Shown here: piece after piece, positions 40,443 to 44,287 of the stretch
Layout of the letters: each line of letters starts with the position of its first letter
Position numbering within the stretch: position 1 is the stretch's first letter
Virus record (IMG/VR): IMGVR_UViG_3300022927_000039
Location: 1-44,287 of that record
DNA from: a virus
Strand: one strand, 5' to 3'
DNA: 44,287 nucleotides
The notes under the pieces: generated by a model
The model's database searches: none
What the model saw: the letters and a program-made list of their open reading frames with translations, nothing else
What the model was told of the DNA's origin: nothing
Translations under genes and position numbers: made by a program

Positions 40443-40532
40443 GGAGAGTTGGCTGAGTGGTCGAAAGCGGCACCCTGCTAAGGTGTTAACCGGGCAACTG
40501 GTTCGAGGGTTCGAATCCCTCACTCTCCGCCA
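40443..40532 (+). tRNA. tRNA-Ser (anticodon GCT)
   Basis: 90 nt with the long variable arm of a class II tRNA (CCGGGCAACTGGTTCGA region), acceptor GGAGAGT/ACTCTCC, anticodon loop CTGCTAA, encoded CCA. Reads AGC/AGT, serine codons used heavily in this window. Confidence 0.94.
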
Positions 40533-40598
40533 GTTTGTAATACATGAATTTTTAGATAAACTTAAATAAAGATATAAATTATTTTACATAAGGTAAAA

Positions 40599-41525
40599 AT
40601 GGCAAAAAAGAAAACATCAAAGAAAATTAATCTAGATACACCTAAAGACTCGCAACCTAAAAACAATGAGCAAGATGTGATGTATAGGCTCCTTGATCAA
40701 AAGATCGAGATACCACTAGGTCTACTTAGACAAAAACATATTTTTATTGCCACACCATGTTATGGTGGGCAAATTGGTGAGCCATATTTTAGAAGTATGA
40801 TGAGGTTAGCAATATTGTGTAACAAATATGATATACAATATACTATCAGTACATTAGCAAATGAAAGTTTGGTTACTAGAGGACGAAACACACTGGTTAG
40901 TTTCTTCATGGAAAACAAACAAGCAACTCATCTGTTCTTTATAGATGCTGATATTGAATTTAATCCAGAAGATATTTTGAGAATGGTCGCATATGATAAA
41001 CCAGTTATTGTTGGAGCATATCCTAAGAAAGCAATAAATTGGCAAAGCATAATGAGTGCGGCACGAAACGATCCAGATGAGACACCTGATACTATTGAAG
41101 GACACAGTTCTAACTATGTAGTAAACTTTGACTTTTTACAGGACGATAAAGGCAATAGAACATCACAGGTTTTTATACAGGATAATTTAGTAAAACTTAA
41201 AGATGCTGGTACAGGATTTATGTGTATTGAAAAAAGTGTTATTCAAGAATTATTTGATAAACACCCTGAAATGAAATATGTTAATGATATTAATGTAGAC
41301 AAAAAATTCGAACCGTTTATGTATGCATTATTTGATACAATGATTGATCCTGAAAGTAGACGTTACCTGTCAGAAGATTATACATTCTGTAGGTTATGGC
41401 AAAATAATGGTGGTGATGTTTGGTTAGATCCACGAACAGCATTGAACCATGTGGGGCATTATACATTTAGAGGCAATATTAGAAAACTATTTACTGGTGA
41501 AAATCAAAAAACTAAAAAGGACTAA
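40599..41525 (+). CDS. GT-A type glycosyltransferase-like protein, 308 aa
   Basis: After a Lys-rich N-terminus, IFIATPCYGGQIGEPY starts a Rossmann-like nucleotide-sugar fold. NESLVTRGRNTLV and FFIDADIEFNPEDI carry the substrate-binding and DxD-type (DAD) metal motif. The C-terminus (DYTFCRLWQNNGGDVWLDP in part) is also typical of phage glycosyltransferases. Likely adds sugar to phage DNA, a virion protein or a host surface glycan. It precedes a second glycosyltransferase by 2 nt. Confidence 0.8.
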   Translation: MAKKKTSKKINLDTPKDSQPKNNEQDVMYRLLDQKIEIPLGLLRQKHIFIATPCYGGQIGEPYFRSMMRLAILCNKYDIQYTISTLANESLVTRGRNTLVSFFMENKQATHLFFIDADIEFNPEDILRMVAYDKPVIVGAYPKKAINWQSIMSAARNDPDETPDTIEGHSSNYVVNFDFLQDDKGNRTSQVFIQDNLVKLKDAGTGFMCIEKSVIQELFDKHPEMKYVNDINVDKKFEPFMYALFDTMIDPESRRYLSEDYTFCRLWQNNGGDVWLDPRTALNHVGHYTFRGNIRKLFTGENQKTKKD

Positions 41526-41527
41526 TT

Positions 41528-42385
41528 ATGAGCAATGAAAAAATATCTGTACTTTTACCCACAAGAGGTAGAACTGATGTACTTAAAAGTAGTTTAGAAT
41601 CTCTGATTACAAAAGCAAGTGATCCTTCTAGAATAGAAATTCTATTTGGTATAGATGAAGATGATGTTCAAGCAACAGAGTATATAAAGAACGATTTAAA
41701 ATCTTTATTTACTGACAACGGTATAGAAGCAAGAGCTAATGTATTCAAACCATTAGGTTACGAAAACTTACATGTGTACGTTAATACACTGGCCGCAAAT
41801 GCCACAGGTGAGTGGTTGTTCTTTTGGAACGATGATTGCTTAATGGTTTCTGAAGGATGGGATGATGTTATTCTTAGTTATTCCGGACAATTTAAATTAC
41901 TAGGACCAAAGGATAATCACGATGGGCATCCTTACGCAATATTACCTGTTGTTCCTAGAGATTGGTTTATACTTATGGGACACCTAAGTCAAAATGCACA
42001 GAATGATGCATGGCTAAGTCATATTGCATACATGTTAGATATATTTGAAAGAGTAGACTTTGAGTTTATTCATGATCGTGCAGACATTACCGGCAATAAT
42101 GATGACGAGACATTCAAAAACAGGAAGTATATGGAAGGTAATCCCGAAGACCCTAAAGACTTTGGACATCCAGACATGCAACAATCTCGTGTAAACTCAG
42201 CACATAAAATAGCATGGTTCTTAGATAAAATAGGACAAAAATCAGAATGGTGGGAAAAAGTTAAAGCAGGTGAGCAAGATCCATTTGAAAAAATGGTATG
42301 GCAAGAAGGTGTTAAAGGTGCTGGCCAATTACAGGCAGTAGACCAAAAAGAAAAATTACCTGACGATACCAAAATAGAACTATAA
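41528..42385 (+). CDS. Glycosyltransferase family 2-like protein, 285 aa
   Basis: ISVLLPTRGRTDVLKSSLES is the family 2 N-terminus, followed by ILFGIDEDD and FFWNDDCLM, the last in the place of the DxD motif. The C-terminal half (WFLDKIGQKSEWWEK in part) is unassigned. Probably works with the preceding enzyme, from which it is separated by 2 nt. Acceptor unknown. Confidence 0.8.
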   Translation: MSNEKISVLLPTRGRTDVLKSSLESLITKASDPSRIEILFGIDEDDVQATEYIKNDLKSLFTDNGIEARANVFKPLGYENLHVYVNTLAANATGEWLFFWNDDCLMVSEGWDDVILSYSGQFKLLGPKDNHDGHPYAILPVVPRDWFILMGHLSQNAQNDAWLSHIAYMLDIFERVDFEFIHDRADITGNNDDETFKNRKYMEGNPEDPKDFGHPDMQQSRVNSAHKIAWFLDKIGQKSEWWEKVKAGEQDPFEKMVWQEGVKGAGQLQAVDQKEKLPDDTKIEL

Positions 42386-42412
42386 AAACTTCAAAAAATG
42401 TCATAATTTAGG

Positions 42413-42440
42413 TTGACAACTCCTCAATTTATGCTATCAT
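42413..42440 (+). promoter_or_regulatory. Sigma70-like promoter
   Basis: TTGACA at 42413-42418, a 16-nt spacer, TATCAT at 42435-42440. It serves the operon starting at 42476 and excludes a start codon at 42413. Confidence 0.78.
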
Positions 42441-42475
42441 ATATGTATAGTTTAAATAAAAAGGTAGGAGTTTTT

Positions 42476-43060
42476 ATGCAATACGACATTTATCAAATCA
42501 AAGTAACTGACGAGATACACGATTACGTCAATTCAAACGAAGGCGGACACACAGGTGCCGCTAAAAAATATCCACTATATCATGCAAAAATGGAAACTAT
42601 GCATGGTAGAGGCGATGACAGAAAAATAAATTTTAAATCAGAATTCTTTTCACACTACACTAAAGTATGTGAAGTAGACGGTAGATTTTGTGGTCTTACA
42701 CAGGGTGATAGTGTAGACTATACGGTCACCAATAAAAACGAGGTATTCTCAATTCTTAACCAATACTACTTAGATGAAGATACTGGTGAAGATATTGTTT
42801 TTGATAAACATGTATCAGGTTTTAAAATGAAAACAATTACTCGTAAAGATGGTGAAGTTGTAACATACAGAGATATGCATTCATTATCAGTAGGAGATAT
42901 TATTGCTGAAGTACCACAGATTGGTTACGAAGTGATGAGAAAAGAAGACATAGTTAAAGAAACTAGATATTTTATTGTTGAGTCATATGGATTTAGTGAC
43001 ATTACAGATAAAATATCAAATGAAGATATTGCTATTAATAGAATTGCGGAGGCTGTTTAA
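42476..43060 (+). CDS. Hypothetical early-type protein, 194 aa
   Basis: The ATG at 42476 follows GGTAGGAGTTTTT, a strong binding site; an earlier in-frame start at 42413 falls inside the promoter and is rejected. The product starts MQYDIYQIKVTDEIHDYVN and is rich in Asp, Tyr and Lys. A central DGRFCGLTQGD segment and a VGDIIAEVPQIGYEVM strand region suggest a compact mixed fold. Not recognised. First gene of a three- or four-gene operon ending with the exonuclease. Confidence 0.72.
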   Translation: MQYDIYQIKVTDEIHDYVNSNEGGHTGAAKKYPLYHAKMETMHGRGDDRKINFKSEFFSHYTKVCEVDGRFCGLTQGDSVDYTVTNKNEVFSILNQYYLDEDTGEDIVFDKHVSGFKMKTITRKDGEVVTYRDMHSLSVGDIIAEVPQIGYEVMRKEDIVKETRYFIVESYGFSDITDKISNEDIAINRIAEAV

Positions 43061-43431
43061 TGATTAAGAATAGAAACACACAAATTCTTTCCAAAGGCTA
43101 CAAGTCAACTGAACAACTTAAAGAATTTATGGAAGTTGTTGTTGGGTTAAAGTTAAGACCAGTACATGGTAAAGACAATGCTTTTTGGGTAACTGGTGAG
43201 AAAGATGGCGATTACATTGATGGTTCTAAATACTACAAAATAGTATTTGGACATGTAGCAATGGAAAAATTTGTAAATGGGCCTGATGGTTATCAAGTAA
43301 AACAAGTTAAGGAAGGCTATGGATTTGATTTACAAGCGACTGGTGACTACAATGCTTGGAGTATGCTAGGTAGGTACAGAGATAAAATTAAGGAAGCCTT
43401 AGAAAATAAAAAACAAGCGGAGGCAGTATAA
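43060..43431 (+). CDS. Hypothetical protein, 123 aa
   Basis: Overlaps the previous stop (TAATG), with a GCGGAGG site. Basic and aromatic, with VTGEKDGDYIDGSKYYKIVF in the middle and a helical Lys-rich end (IKEALENKKQAEAV). No known motif. Confidence 0.65.
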   Translation: MIKNRNTQILSKGYKSTEQLKEFMEVVVGLKLRPVHGKDNAFWVTGEKDGDYIDGSKYYKIVFGHVAMEKFVNGPDGYQVKQVKEGYGFDLQATGDYNAWSMLGRYRDKIKEALENKKQAEAV

Positions 43432-43589
43432 TGGCAGTTAGACATATTGAAAGTGGTTGGGCTGATTTAGAAAGAGCCAAACAAAGAAAAAAGGAAGGCC
43501 TCAACGGAGAGCAATTAGAAGAAAACCAATGTATATGTGGCGAGTTTGACTGCAAAGAAGAATATGCACATTGGACATCAGGATTTTAA
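43431..43589 (+). CDS. Small two-Cys-pair protein, 52 aa
   Basis: Starts in a TAATG overlap with a GCGGAGGC site. A basic helix (WADLERAKQRKKEG) is followed by CICGEFDCKEEY with three Cys and then HW near the end, a possible small metal site (C34, C36, C41, H47). Immediately followed by the exonuclease ATG. Confidence 0.6.
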   Translation: MAVRHIESGWADLERAKQRKKEGLNGEQLEENQCICGEFDCKEEYAHWTSGF

Positions 43590-44129
43590 ATGGCCACTCA
43601 TGCAATGATAGATATAGAAACTTTAGGCACTTTGCCTGAAAGTGTTATCTTATCTGTGGGCGGAGTAAAGTTTGATCCTTTTACATCTAACGAACCTTTT
43701 GATGGAAAGCATTGGAAATTAGATGCAGACTCTCAAACTGAAAAGGGCAGATTTGTTGATGACAAAACATTAGAATGGTGGGCTAAACAAGATCAAGCCA
43801 TACAGGATGTTGCCTTTACAGACGAAGGTAGAGTGCCTGTGGATACTTTTATGAAAGAACTTAATGCTTGGCTAACAGGGTGTGAAACAATCTGGTGCCA
43901 AGGTCCTCAATTTGATATGGTTATTATAGAACATTTATTCAGAGACTTTGATCATCATATGAATTGGTTCTTTTGGCAAGTAAACGATTGCAGAACATTA
44001 TTTAAGATGATGCCTGTAGATCCTCGTAAAGCCATACAGCAAAATTTACATGATGCTCAGGCTGACGCACACTGGCAAGCAGTATGCGTTCAGCAATTTT
44101 ATCGTGATTATAAAGTATTACCTAGGTAA
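43590..44129 (+). CDS. dexA: DEDD-type 3'-5' exonuclease, DexA-like, 179 aa
   Basis: Asp8 and Glu10 in MIDIETLG are the first acidic pair. QGPQFDMVII provides the third Asp, and DAQADAHWQA supplies the final His/Asp pair. These are the elements of RNase T/DexA-type exonucleases. In T4, DexA degrades DNA 3'-5'. The start directly follows the stop of the small Cys gene, in the operon from the sigma70 promoter at 42413. Confidence 0.85.
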   Translation: MATHAMIDIETLGTLPESVILSVGGVKFDPFTSNEPFDGKHWKLDADSQTEKGRFVDDKTLEWWAKQDQAIQDVAFTDEGRVPVDTFMKELNAWLTGCETIWCQGPQFDMVIIEHLFRDFDHHMNWFFWQVNDCRTLFKMMPVDPRKAIQQNLHDAQADAHWQAVCVQQFYRDYKVLPR

Positions 44130-44202
44130 TAGATAATTTTACGACTTTGTTGAGTCTTCCAGATTTCATTAAATTATGAAATTTTTTAAATGCTTTCTTC
44201 AT
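44122..44202 (-). CDS. Possible micro-protein, 26 aa
   Basis: On the minus strand, TTGGAGAGAATAGC precedes an ATG that opens a 26-codon basic frame starting MKKAFKKFHNLMKSGRLNK. Its end overlaps the 3' end of the exonuclease gene. The good binding site is the only support. Confidence 0.35.
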   Translation of the reverse strand: MKKAFKKFHNLMKSGRLNKVVKLSIT

Positions 44203-44254
44203 GCTATTCTCTCCAAGTTAGTGAATCTACATGTCGAAAACCCTTCATTGTGTT

Positions 44255-44271
44255 CAACTCCAAAAGAGTTG
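44255..44271 (+). other. Small hairpin near the window end
   Basis: CAACTC and GAGTTG form a 6-bp stem around CAAAA. There is no T-run on either strand, so a terminator role is not supported. Confidence 0.3.
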
Positions 44272-44287
44272 TGTATTCTGTCTTTGA

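Noticed and set aside
42413-42475. Upstream extension of the 194-aa protein
   Set aside because: It begins in the -35 box of the promoter; the ATG at 42476 has a strong binding site.
1-44287. CRISPR array, insertion sequence, integrase or attachment site
   Set aside because: No spaced direct repeats, transposase or recombinase genes, or terminal repeats were seen.

Overview
The window is a 44 kb, AT-rich (roughly one third G+C by eye), densely packed segment of a T4-like tailed-phage genome, most likely a marine myovirus. Support for this: a T4-type replication pair (Toprim primase and DnaB/gp41-type helicase), class Ia ribonucleotide reductase NrdA/NrdB, a DexA-like exonuclease, a PAAR spike-tip protein, a tail-fibre-like protein, a cluster of four tRNA genes, and repeated octamers resembling the T4 late promoter TATAAATA, here mostly GATAAATA. 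The host cannot be read from the sequence. A SAR11-like or other AT-rich marine proteobacterium would fit the composition and the proteobacterial-type 7Fe ferredoxin, but that is inference.

Layout. 1-4.5 kb: a minus-strand hypothetical, a late virion-like protein, then primase, a small membrane protein, an SGNH hydrolase and the helicase. 4.5-23.5 kb: a long block of late genes. Eleven or twelve of its products begin with a short leader of the form M-[K/R/L]-[I/F]-x-[D/E]-[I/L/F], with an [I/L/V]-x-E site within about 35 residues. This resembles the capsid-targeting leader of T4 internal proteins and its gp21 cleavage site. Their bodies include a nucleotidyltransferase/ligase-like protein, a lysine/arginine-rich protein, a 2098-residue protein with amidoligase-like and PD-(D/E)XK-like regions, a polyglycine protein and a Cu/Zn superoxide dismutase fused to two ParB-like domains. 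A LapG-like cysteine peptidase lies in the same block. The working reading is a set of capsid-packaged, possibly injected proteins.

23.5-31.1 kb: RecB/Cas4-type exonuclease, a large tail-fibre-like protein, nrdA-nrdB and an LSm-like small protein. 31.1-36.4 kb: PAAR protein overlapping a radical SAM/SPASM enzyme; on the opposite strand a subtilase followed by a radical-SAM-like protein without the cluster cysteines; then an asparagine-synthetase-like PP-loop protein. This looks like a protein or peptide maturation island. 36.4-40 kb: many tiny, often single-helix membrane proteins, a secreted EF-hand protein, an FdxA-type ferredoxin behind a consensus sigma70 promoter, and a class 3 lipase. 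40-44.3 kb: tRNA-Thr, -Ala, -Gly and -Ser, two glycosyltransferases, an early-type operon and a DEDD exonuclease.

Regulation. Two promoter classes are visible. Sigma70-like promoters (TTGACA/TATAAT type) precede primase, the RecB-like exonuclease, nrdA, ferredoxin and the operon at 42.4 kb. GATAAATA late promoters precede virion-type genes. In at least five cases the promoter ends 5-6 nt before the start codon, which predicts leaderless transcripts. Reading the whole window by eye I found no GCAGC or GCTGC, while GCGGC/GCCGC is common; this suggests strong avoidance of the word GCWGC.
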